Source: Falsiroseomonas sp050563525
GTDB taxonomy: Bacteria; Pseudomonadota; Alphaproteobacteria; Acetobacterales; Acetobacteraceae
Direction: 5' to 3'
DNA length: 64,000 nucleotides
NCBI RefSeq assembly: GCF_050563525.1
Contig: NZ_JBNXUN010000020.1
Location: 8,944-72,943, forward strand
This document shows positions 1-7,651 of this stretch, one piece after another (the first letter of the stretch is position 1; every line of letters begins with the position of its first letter). The notes under the pieces were generated by a model. The model did not search any database. It was not told where the DNA came from and saw only the letters and a list, made by a program, of their open reading frames with translations. The position numbers were made by a program, and so were the translations under genes.

Positions 1-489
1 GATGCGGAAGCGGTAGGCCGCATCGCGTTCCGCCGGCGTCGCGAGGCCCGGCGCGAAATGCCAGCCATGGCCGCGATTGCGCGCGACGATGCCGAGCTCC
101 TCCAGCCGCAGCAGTGCGCGCGACAGCTCCCCGCGCGCCGCGCCGGTGTGGCGCTGCAATTCGGCCTCGGAAAGTGAATCCGGTAGCCGCCCGGCCGCCC
201 GATCCCGCGACAGCCGCACCATCAGCGAATCCACCGGGTCCTCCGCCGCCGTCGCCGGCATGGGCGCGGGCGGGTCGCGCAGCACCAGGGTGCGGCCCCG
301 CGCCTCCACGCGCCCGGCCTCCGCCAGCACCGCCAGCGCGCCCCGGATCGGCGTGCGCGAGACGCCGAGCCGCGCCGCCAGCGCATCCTGCCGCAGCGGC
401 GTGCCGGGGCCGGCGCCGTCCCTCGCCAGCAGGTCGAGCACTGCCCGGGCCAGATCGTGATGCAGGGAGGTGGCGGCTTCGGGGGGCAA
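1..489 (-). CDS. GntR-family transcriptional regulator (partial, C-terminus off window)
   Basis: The minus strand encodes a winged-helix domain of the GntR type, with the recognition-helix signature LGVSRTPIRGAL followed by LAEAGRVEARG. A second region (RGELSRALLRLEELGIV) looks like another winged helix or the start of the effector domain. The reading frame is open to the left edge, so the C-terminal ligand-binding part is missing. No ATG is in frame near the start. I placed the start at a TTG at 487-489, but another in-frame TTG at 545-547 is possible. The gene diverges from the hydrolase/oligopeptide-importer operon that begins at 572, which suggests local control of that operon (inference). 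Confidence 0.75.
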   Translation of the reverse strand, partial: MPPEAATSLHHDLARAVLDLLARDGAGPGTPLRQDALAARLGVSRTPIRGALAVLAEAGRVEARGRTLVLRDPPAPMPATAAEDPVDSLMVRLSRDRAAGRLPDSLSEAELQRHTGAARGELSRALLRLEELGIVARNRGHGWHFAPGLATPAERDAAYRFRI

Positions 490-571
490 AAGGGCGCTCG
501 ATTTCGCTTGCGAGGCGTATTCTGGCGCACTACCGTATTTTCCGCAACCATAATCCAAATGGAGGCCCGGC

Positions 572-1690
572 TTGGCCACGGCAGCGCCCCTCATCGAAGT
601 CTCCGGCCCGCCACGCGAACGCGGCCGCCAATACGGCGAGCAGGCCGCGGCGCGCATCCGCCTCGGCATCGCGCACTACTCCGAGCAGTTGGCCGGCAGC
701 GGCCTGGGCTGGGACGGCATCCGCGACCTGGCGCTGTCCTTCGAGCCGGAGATCGCGCGCTTCGATCCCGGCATGGCGGAGGAGATGCGCGGCATCGCCG
801 AGGGCGCCGGCCTGGACCACGCCGCCATCCTGCTGCTGAACGCGCGCACCGAGATCCTGAAGCTGGCCAAGCGTCGCAAGGACCCGGACCCCGATGGCTG
901 CACCGGCGTGGTCGCACTGCCCGGCATCACGCTCGGCAAGAAGCTGATCCACGCGCAGAACTGGGACTGGAAGCTGGAATGCGCCGAGACCGCCGTGGTG
1001 CTGAAGATCCACCGCGACGATGGTCCCGACATCCTGACGTTCACCGAGGCCGGTGGCCTGGCCCGGTCGGGCATGAACGCGGCCGGCATCGCCATCACCG
1101 CGAACTACCTGGAAAGCGACCGTGACTACCGCAGCACCGGCGTGCCGCTGGCGCTGATCCGCCGCCGCGCGCTGATGGACCGGCAATTGGCGGTGGCGAT
1201 GCACGCCGTCTACACCACGCCGAAATCCGCCTCCAACAACATGATCCTCAGCCAGGCGGGCGGCATCGCGATCGATTTCGAATGTGCGCCGGACGAGACC
1301 TTCCAGGTGCATCCGGACAACGGGTTGCTGGTGCACGCCAACCACTGGGTTTCCCCGATCGCGCTCTCGAAGCTGCGCGACACCGGCATCCAGGCGACGC
1401 CGGACAGCCTGTACCGCGACATTCGCGTGCGCGACCTGCTGGCGCCGCAGCGTGGCCGGATCACGGTGGAGTCGATCAAGGCGGCGCTGTTCGACGACTA
1501 CCAGTCGCCCTGGTCGGTCTGCCGGCCGCCGCGCGAGAACCTCAGCAACAACCTGTCCGCGACCGTCGCGCAGATCGTCATGGTCCCGGAAGACGGCCTC
1601 ATGCAGGTCGCCATGCTGCCGGCGCTGGACCGCACCTTCACCACCTACCGCCTGGACCTGGAGCCTGCCGCCATGAGGAGCGTCGCATGA
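572..1690 (+). CDS. C45-family autoproteolytic acyltransferase/hydrolase
   Basis: A 372-residue protein of the C45 peptidase family (acyl-CoA:6-aminopenicillanate acyltransferase-like). These are N-terminal nucleophile enzymes that cleave themselves in front of a cysteine. The DGCTG segment places the likely nucleophile and cleavage site at Cys110, followed by the family-typical QNWDW stretch. Members hydrolyse or transfer acyl groups on amides such as N-acyl amino acids, but the substrate here cannot be read from sequence. The start is TTG at 572, chosen because GGAGG lies at 561-565 with seven bases of spacing. The stop overlaps the next ATG (ATGA), so it is coupled to the peptide-importer genes. 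A role in deacylating an imported or importable amide is inferred from this. Confidence 0.85.
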   Translation: MATAAPLIEVSGPPRERGRQYGEQAAARIRLGIAHYSEQLAGSGLGWDGIRDLALSFEPEIARFDPGMAEEMRGIAEGAGLDHAAILLLNARTEILKLAKRRKDPDPDGCTGVVALPGITLGKKLIHAQNWDWKLECAETAVVLKIHRDDGPDILTFTEAGGLARSGMNAAGIAITANYLESDRDYRSTGVPLALIRRRALMDRQLAVAMHAVYTTPKSASNNMILSQAGGIAIDFECAPDETFQVHPDNGLLVHANHWVSPIALSKLRDTGIQATPDSLYRDIRVRDLLAPQRGRITVESIKAALFDDYQSPWSVCRPPRENLSNNLSATVAQIVMVPEDGLMQVAMLPALDRTFTTYRLDLEPAAMRSVA

Positions 1691-3234
1691 AGTTGCGCCA
1701 TCTTGCGCTGGGCCTTGCCGCCCTGCTCGCTGCGACGCCGCTGGCGGCGCAGGAATCGCTGCTGCGCGCGCGGCTGAACTCCGACATCCGCTCGACCGAT
1801 CCCGGCACCAACCGCGACGCCAATACCGATGCCGTGGTGCTGCATGTGGTGGAGGGGCTGGTCGCCTACCGGGAGGACACCTCCATCGGGCCGCTGCTGG
1901 CGGAGAAGGTGGAGATCTCCGGGGATGGTCTCGCCTACACCTTCACCCTGCGCGACGGCGTGCGCTTCCACAACGGCGCGACGCTGACCTCGGAGGATGT
2001 CAAGTTTGCCTGGGACCGCTACCTGCGACGCGAGACGAACTGGCGCTGCCTGCCGGAATTCGACGGCCGCGGCACCACGAAGATCACCGCCATCGAGACG
2101 CCGGACCCGCGCACCGTGGTGTTCCGCCTGGAACGGCCGACGGCGCTGTTCCTGGCCAACATGGCGCGCGCCGATTGCGGCGGCTCCGGCATCTGGCACC
2201 GGGAATCGCTGAACGCCGACGGCAGCTGGAAGGCGCCGATCGGCACCGGCCCGTTCCGCCTCGGCGAATGGCGCCGCAACCAGTTCATCGAGGTCACGCG
2301 CTTTGCCGACTACGCGGCACGCGCCGGCGAGCCCGATGGCTATACCGGCAACAAGACGCCGCTGGTGGACCGCGTGCGCTGGCTGATCATCCCCGACGCC
2401 TCCGCCGCCAAGGCGGCGCTGCTGTCGGGCGCCATCGACATCAACCCGGACATCGCGACGCAGGACATTCCGGAGTTGCAGGCGCGGCTGGACATGCGCC
2501 TGGCATCCAGCCCGACCATGGGCATGATGGCGATCCTGATGCAGACGCGCGACCCGCTGCTGTCCGATGTGCGCATCCGCCGCGCCATCGCCTTGTCGCT
2601 GGACTACGCCGAACTGGTGCAGGCGCTGTCGGATGGCCAGTCCCGCTACAACCCCTCCGTCATCCCGGTCGCCAGCGGGTCGCATGGCGCGGTGCAGCGG
2701 GAGGGTTTCAGCCGCAACCTCGATGAGGCGCGCCGGCTGCTGCGGGAGGCCGGCTACCGCGGCCAGACCATTCGCATGATCACCACGCGGCGCTACAATT
2801 CGCTGCTGGAGATGGCGACGCTGAGCCAGGCGATGGCGCAGGAAGCCGGCATCAACATCGAGTTCGAGGTCATCGACTGGGCCACCCAGCTCGACCGCTA
2901 TACCCGCGGCGACTACGCCATGATGGCCTTTACCTACTCTGCGCGCCTCGACCCGTCGCTGTCCTTCGAGATGGTCTCCGGCCCCAAGGCGACGCAGCCG
3001 CGCAAGGCGTGGGACAATCCGGAGGCTCTGGCGCTGATGCAGGAAAGCATGCGCGTCACCGACCCGGCGCGCCGGCAGGCGATCTTCGACGATCTGCATC
3101 GCCGCTTCATCGCGGAGGTGCCGATGATCGTGCTGTACAACGACGCCAATGTCGCCGCGCATCGCGCCGGCATGGTGGGCTTCCGCGCCTGGGCCACCGG
3201 CCAGCCGCGCTTCTGGGGCGTGCGCCTCCAGTGA
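1687..3234 (+). CDS. Peptide/nickel-type ABC transporter substrate-binding protein
   Basis: A 515-residue family-5 solute-binding protein (DppA/OppA type). Residues 1-20 form a Sec signal peptide ending in PLAAQE. The mature part shows the family landmarks GDGLAYTFTLRDGVRFHNG, TSEDVKFAWDR and IGTGPFRL. It captures peptides or similar ligands in the periplasm and delivers them to the permeases encoded directly downstream. The start ATG lies inside the stop of the upstream hydrolase gene (4-base overlap). An upstream reading extension exists, but it has no family similarity and ends at this natural signal sequence. The ligand is unknown; peptide or N-acyl amino-acid derivatives fit the hydrolase neighbour (inference). 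Confidence 0.93.
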   Translation: MKLRHLALGLAALLAATPLAAQESLLRARLNSDIRSTDPGTNRDANTDAVVLHVVEGLVAYREDTSIGPLLAEKVEISGDGLAYTFTLRDGVRFHNGATLTSEDVKFAWDRYLRRETNWRCLPEFDGRGTTKITAIETPDPRTVVFRLERPTALFLANMARADCGGSGIWHRESLNADGSWKAPIGTGPFRLGEWRRNQFIEVTRFADYAARAGEPDGYTGNKTPLVDRVRWLIIPDASAAKAALLSGAIDINPDIATQDIPELQARLDMRLASSPTMGMMAILMQTRDPLLSDVRIRRAIALSLDYAELVQALSDGQSRYNPSVIPVASGSHGAVQREGFSRNLDEARRLLREAGYRGQTIRMITTRRYNSLLEMATLSQAMAQEAGINIEFEVIDWATQLDRYTRGDYAMMAFTYSARLDPSLSFEMVSGPKATQPRKAWDNPEALALMQESMRVTDPARRQAIFDDLHRRFIAEVPMIVLYNDANVAAHRAGMVGFRAWATGQPRFWGVRLQ

Positions 3235-4175
3235 TCGGCTATGCGGCGCGGCGATGCCTGGCCGCGCTTCCGACCCTGCTGCTGGTTGCCATCGCGGTCT
3301 TCCTGATGATGCGGCTGATCCCCGGCGATCCGGCGCAGCTCATGCTGGGCGATGCGGCCTCGGCGGAGGAAGTGCAGGCGCTGCGGCGCAGCATGGGGCT
3401 GGAGGAGGCGCTGCCGCTGCAGTTCCTGCATTGGGGCGGCGCCGTGCTGGCCGGTGATTTCGGCCGGTCCATCACCAATGGCGAGTCGGTGCTGCCGCTG
3501 ATCCTGTCCCGCTTCGGCGTCACGGCCGTGATCGTGCTGCTGGCGGTCGGGCTCGCGACCTTGATCGCGGTTCCGCTCGGCATGCTGGCAGCCTGGAAGC
3601 AGAACCGGCTCACGGACCTGGTGGTGGTCGGCTTCGCCACGCTCATGCTCTCGATCCCGTCCTTCTGGCTCGGGCTGATCCTGCTGCTGGTCTTCGGCGT
3701 GAAGCTCGGCTGGCTGCCCGTGGTCGGCTTCGTCGGATTCGGCGAGGACCCGCTGGTGGCGGCGGGGTACGTGGTACTGCCGGTGGCAACCCTGGTGCTG
3801 GTCGAGGTCGGCGTGCTGACGCGCATGGCGCGCGCGGCCACCATCGACGTGCTGCGGCTGGACTACATCAGCCACGCCCGCGCCAAGGGGCTGTCGGAGT
3901 TCACGGTGATGCGGCGCCACGCGCTGCCCAACGCCTTCGCGCCGACGCTGACGCTGGTCGGCCTGGTGCTGGGCAATCTGCTGGGTGGCATCGCGGTGAT
4001 CGAGACGGTGTTCACCCTGCCGGGCCTCGGCCGGTTGCTGGTGGAGGCGATCTTCCAGCGGGACTACCCGGTGGTGCAGGGCGTCATGCTGTTCGTGGCT
4101 GCGATCTACGTGGTGGTGAACCTGCTGGTCGACCTTGCCTACCCCGCCTTCGACCCGCGCGTGACGGCCGAATGA
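3231..4175 (+). CDS. ABC transporter permease, DppB type
   Basis: A 314-residue inner-membrane permease of the DppB/OppB family. It has about six transmembrane segments, the N-terminal RLIPGDPAQLMLG motif typical of the family, and the cytoplasmic EAA-loop equivalent HARAKGLSEFTVMRRHALPN. It forms half of the membrane channel with the DppC-like protein encoded next. I chose the GTG at 3231 because it overlaps the stop of the binding-protein gene (GTGA) and starts exactly at the usual N-terminus (VIGYAARR). Overlaps on both sides indicate one polycistronic transcript. Confidence 0.93.
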   Translation: MIGYAARRCLAALPTLLLVAIAVFLMMRLIPGDPAQLMLGDAASAEEVQALRRSMGLEEALPLQFLHWGGAVLAGDFGRSITNGESVLPLILSRFGVTAVIVLLAVGLATLIAVPLGMLAAWKQNRLTDLVVVGFATLMLSIPSFWLGLILLLVFGVKLGWLPVVGFVGFGEDPLVAAGYVVLPVATLVLVEVGVLTRMARAATIDVLRLDYISHARAKGLSEFTVMRRHALPNAFAPTLTLVGLVLGNLLGGIAVIETVFTLPGLGRLLVEAIFQRDYPVVQGVMLFVAAIYVVVNLLVDLAYPAFDPRVTAE

Positions 4176-4975
4176 GGGTCCGGGCCAACTTGCTGCTGGG
4201 TGGCGTGCTGATCTCCGCCGTCGCCGCCATCGCCGTCACCGCCGCCTTCTGGACGCCCTATGCCCCGCGTGCCGTCAATCTGCGCCGCCGGCTCAACCCG
4301 CCCTCGGAGATCCACTGGCTCGGTACGGACGAGTTCGGCCGCGACGTGCTGTCCCGCCTGATGGCCGGGGCCGAGACCAGCCTGACGGTGGCGGCGGTGA
4401 CGGTGCTGGTCGCCATGCTGCTCGGCGTGCTGATCGGCCTGCTGGCCGGATTCTTCCGCGGCTGGACGGACCGTGCGCTGATGGCGCTGAACGATGCGCT
4501 CCTGGCCTTCCCGGGCATCCTGCTGGCGCTCGGCCTGCTGACCGTCATCGGGCCGTCGAAATGGGGCATCGTGCTGGCGCTGGGGCTGGCCTATGCGCCG
4601 GCGGTCGCCCGCGTGGTGCGCGGCAGCGTGCTGTCGCTGCGCGAGCGTGAGTTCGTCGAGGCCTCCCGCGCCCTTGGCAATTCCGAAGCCTACACGCTGT
4701 GGCGCCACGTCCTGCCGAACTGCGTCTCGCCGCTCACGGTGCTGGCGACCTCCATGTTCGGCTGGGTGATCCTGTCGGAAAGCGCGCTGTCCTTCCTCGG
4801 CCTCGGCGTGCCGCCGCCGGCGCCGAGTTGGGGCAACATGCTGGCGACCGCGCGGCCCTACCTGGAAACCGCCACCTGGCTGTCGATCGCGCCGGGGGTG
4901 ATGATCGCGCTGTGCCTGCTCGGCACCAACCTGCTGGGCGATGCGCTGCGCGACCTGCTGGACCCGCGCAATTGA
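4172..4975 (+). CDS. ABC transporter permease, DppC type
   Basis: A 267-residue DppC/OppC-family permease and partner of the preceding DppB-like protein. Recognisable elements are HWLGTDEFGRDVLSRL near residue 50, the EAA loop EASRALGNSEAYTLWRHVLPN, and the C-terminal SFLGLGVPPPAPSWGNML. The family's usual N-terminal cytoplasmic extension is short here. ATG at 4172 overlaps the upstream stop by four bases, and its own stop overlaps the TTG start of the ATPase gene, so all five genes from 572 to 6549 are translationally coupled. Confidence 0.93.
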   Translation: MRVRANLLLGGVLISAVAAIAVTAAFWTPYAPRAVNLRRRLNPPSEIHWLGTDEFGRDVLSRLMAGAETSLTVAAVTVLVAMLLGVLIGLLAGFFRGWTDRALMALNDALLAFPGILLALGLLTVIGPSKWGIVLALGLAYAPAVARVVRGSVLSLREREFVEASRALGNSEAYTLWRHVLPNCVSPLTVLATSMFGWVILSESALSFLGLGVPPPAPSWGNMLATARPYLETATWLSIAPGVMIALCLLGTNLLGDALRDLLDPRN

Positions 4976-6549
4976 CCACTCTGCTCAGCGTGGACCGGAT
5001 GCGGATCGGCGCGAAGCCGGACTTCATCGCGGTGCAGGACGTATCCTTCGACCTCGCGCCGGGCGAGATCCTGGCGCTGGTCGGCGAATCCGGCTCCGGC
5101 AAGACCGCCACCGCGCGCGCCGTCATCGGCCTGCTGCCGCCGGGGCTGGCCATGCTGGGTGGCAGCGTGACCTTCGACGGCACGGCGCTGCATCCCGGCA
5201 ACCTGCGCCCGCTGCGCGGCCCCGGCATCGGCATGGTGTTCCAGGAGCCGATGACCTCGCTGAACCCCGCGCTGCCCATCGGCGTGCAGATGGCGGAGGG
5301 GTTGGCGCTGCACACGAAGCTGCGCGGCGCCGAGATCAGAGGCGCCTGCCAGGCCATGCTGGCCCGCGTCGGCATCGCCGACCCGGCCGCCTGCCTGCGC
5401 GCTTTTCCGCATGAATTCTCCGGCGGCATGCGCCAGCGCATCATGCTCGCCTCCGTCATGCTGCTGCGGCCGAAGCTGCTGATCGCGGATGAACCGACCA
5501 CGGCGTTGGATACGCTGACGCAGGCGGAGGTGCTGGACCTGATGGTGGCGCTGACGCGCGAACAGGGCAGCGCCGTGCTGCTCATCACCCACAACCTGGG
5601 CCTGGTCGCGCGCTATGCGGATCGTGCCCTGGTGATGCGCCGCGGCCGCGTCATCGAGGAAGGCGCCGCCCGCGCGCTGCTGGCGGCACCGCGGGAGGCC
5701 TACACCCGCGCCCTGGTCGATGCGCTGCCGCGTCGCGGGCCGCCACCGATTCCACGCGCGCCCTCCGAACCGCTGCTGCGGGCGGAGGCGCTGACGGTGG
5801 ATTTCGCCGGCCGCCGCCGCTTCTTCACTCGCGGCCGCGCGGTGCAGGCGGTGCGCGGCGTCGATCTGGCGGTGCATGCGGGGGAAGCCGTTGCCCTGGT
5901 CGGTGGCTCCGGCTCCGGCAAGACCACGCTCGGCCGCGCCATGTTGCGGCTGGTGGAGCCCAGCGGCGGCCGTATCCTGTTCCGCGGGCAGGACATCTCC
6001 CGGACGCGTGGCCCGGGCCTGCTGCCGTTCCGGCTGGCCTGCCAGATCGTGTTCCAGGACCCCTATTCCTCGCTCGACCCGCGCATGCGCGTGGCGCAGA
6101 TCGTCGATGAGCCGCTGCGCCTGGTGCCCGGGCTTTTGGCGGCGGAGCGGGTGCATCGCGTCGATGCCATGCTGGATGCCGTGGGCCTCGCCGGCTTCGG
6201 CGCACGGCATCCGCATGCGTTGTCCGGTGGCCAGCGGCAGCGGGTGGCGATCGCCCGCGCGTTGGTGCGGCGGCCCGATTTCGTCATGGCGGATGAGCCG
6301 GTCTCGGCGCTCGACATGACCATCCAGAAGCAGATCCTGACCCTGCTGCGCGACCTGCAGAAGGCGCACGGATTTGCCTGCCTGTTCATCTCCCATGATT
6401 TGGCGGCGGTGGGGGAGATTGCGGACCGCGTCGTGGTGATGCAGCACGGCCGCGTGGTGGAGGAAGGCGGGCGCGACCAGGTCTTCGATGCGCCGCGCCA
6501 TGCCTACACGCGAGCGCTGCTGGAGGCCGCGCCGCGGCTGGAGAGCTAG
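4972..6549 (+). CDS. Fused dual ATP-binding subunit of a peptide ABC importer (DppD-DppF fusion)
   Basis: A 525-residue protein carrying two complete ABC ATPase domains that are separate proteins (DppD and DppF) in most peptide importers. The first Walker A is GESGSGKT at residues 38-45 with signature FSGGMRQRI and LLIADEPTTALD. The second Walker A is GGSGSGKT near 311-318 with signature LSGGQRQRVAIARAL and VMADEPVSALD. Each half ends with the Opp C-terminal extension (AYTRALVDALP and AYTRALLEAAP). It powers the transporter encoded upstream. The start is a TTG at 4972 overlapping the DppC stop; nothing upstream resembles the family. A convergent LysR gene follows 31 bases later. Confidence 0.93.
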   Translation: MTTLLSVDRMRIGAKPDFIAVQDVSFDLAPGEILALVGESGSGKTATARAVIGLLPPGLAMLGGSVTFDGTALHPGNLRPLRGPGIGMVFQEPMTSLNPALPIGVQMAEGLALHTKLRGAEIRGACQAMLARVGIADPAACLRAFPHEFSGGMRQRIMLASVMLLRPKLLIADEPTTALDTLTQAEVLDLMVALTREQGSAVLLITHNLGLVARYADRALVMRRGRVIEEGAARALLAAPREAYTRALVDALPRRGPPPIPRAPSEPLLRAEALTVDFAGRRRFFTRGRAVQAVRGVDLAVHAGEAVALVGGSGSGKTTLGRAMLRLVEPSGGRILFRGQDISRTRGPGLLPFRLACQIVFQDPYSSLDPRMRVAQIVDEPLRLVPGLLAAERVHRVDAMLDAVGLAGFGARHPHALSGGQRQRVAIARALVRRPDFVMADEPVSALDMTIQKQILTLLRDLQKAHGFACLFISHDLAAVGEIADRVVVMQHGRVVEEGGRDQVFDAPRHAYTRALLEAAPRLES

Positions 6550-6580
6550 GCCGAGCCGACCGCCGAGCCACGGCCAGATG

Positions 6581-7525
6581 TCATCGCTCCTGCGGTTCGG
6601 CCGACCGCCGCCGCAGCGTCCGTCGAAGCGCAGCGGCTTCGGCCTGCGCCGTCTCGACCACCAGCCTGGCGAACTGATCCACGATGGCGGGACGGGCCTG
6701 CCAGACGGGGAAGAAAAGCCCGTAGGGCACGGGGATGGAGCAAGCGAAAGGCCGCATGACCAGATGCGGCGCGGGGCTGGACCGCGCCACGAACGGATCG
6801 GCCAGCGCCACACCAAGGCCCTGCGCCACCATCTGGCAAACCACCACGCCGTTCGAGGCCTCGAATCGATGGCGCAAGGTCAAACCCGCCTCCCGGCAGC
6901 AGCGCTCCAGCCCCTGCCGCAGCAGGGACCGCGCATGCGTCACCACCAGGTCCTGCGACAGAAGCTCGGCCAGACCGACCTGCCGCAGCTGCGCAAGCGG
7001 ATGGTCGCGCCGCATCACAACCACCGCTTCGAGCTGGCAGACCGGCTCCACCTTCAGCTTCGGGTGGGTCAGCGGCAGCACGGTGACGCCGAGGTCGAAA
7101 TGCTCCTGCTCCACCACCGTCTCGGCATCAAGGCGGATCCGCGTGTCCACCTGCGCGGTGAAGTCCGGTACGCGCGCTGCCATGGCGCGGAGCGCCGGCC
7201 CCAGCACCAGGCTGGCCACCTGTGGCGCCGTCAGCACCCGCAGGTGCCGGTCGTTGCGGCCCTGGCGAATGCCGGCGGCGAGGCGTTCCAGCCCGTCATG
7301 GCCGGCGAGCACCCGCTCCGCCTGCTGGTAGTAGCGCAGGCCGTCGACGGTCAGGGTCAGTCGGCGCTTCTCGCGATGGAAAAGCTGGAAGCCGAGATCC
7401 TGCTCCAGCGCCGTCAGCAGGCGCCCGACCTGCGGCTGCGTCTTTCCGAGCCGCTCGGCGGCCTGCGAAACGGAGCCCGCATCCACGAAGGCGCGAAGCG
7501 CGTCCAGCGACCTGAGGTTGTGCAT
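6581..7525 (-). CDS. LysR-family transcriptional regulator
   Basis: A 314-residue LysR-type regulator. The N-terminal winged helix reads LRAFVDAGSVSQAAERLGKTQPQVGRLLTALEQ in two stretches, and the C-terminal periplasmic-binding-like effector domain begins near residue 90. The ATG at 7525 is preceded by GGAGG on the minus strand with about six bases of spacing; a longer in-frame extension was rejected for lack of similarity. It diverges from the CocE-type hydrolase gene at 7652 with a short shared promoter region holding a T-N11-A dyad. Control of that hydrolase and the downstream binding protein is therefore likely (inference). It converges on the peptide ATPase gene. Confidence 0.92.
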   Translation of the reverse strand: MHNLRSLDALRAFVDAGSVSQAAERLGKTQPQVGRLLTALEQDLGFQLFHREKRRLTLTVDGLRYYQQAERVLAGHDGLERLAAGIRQGRNDRHLRVLTAPQVASLVLGPALRAMAARVPDFTAQVDTRIRLDAETVVEQEHFDLGVTVLPLTHPKLKVEPVCQLEAVVVMRRDHPLAQLRQVGLAELLSQDLVVTHARSLLRQGLERCCREAGLTLRHRFEASNGVVVCQMVAQGLGVALADPFVARSSPAPHLVMRPFACSIPVPYGLFFPVWQARPAIVDQFARLVVETAQAEAAALRRTLRRRSAEPQER

Positions 7526-7541
7526 GCTGCCCCTCCACATT

Positions 7542-7556
7542 ATGCGGAAACAGCAT
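7542..7556. promoter_or_regulatory. Candidate LysR-type operator between divergent genes
   Basis: The dyad ATGC-N7-GCAT contains a T-N11-A core, the classic LysR box shape. It lies 17 bases upstream of the LysR start codon and about 95 bases upstream of the divergent hydrolase gene. The position fits a shared autoregulatory and activator site. The arms are only four bases, so chance occurrence is possible. Confidence 0.4.
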
Positions 7557-7651
7557 GTTTTGCCACAGATAACGCATTTGACGCAGCCAGCCATCGGCGA
7601 GCATGAGGGACGGGCCGCTGACAGAGCCGACATGCCGGCTCCAGCGAGGCC

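Noticed and set aside
3231..4975. Long minus-strand frames opposite the two peptide permeases and elsewhere
   Set aside because: They are Gln/His/Arg-rich antisense readings typical of high-G+C coding DNA and show no family features.
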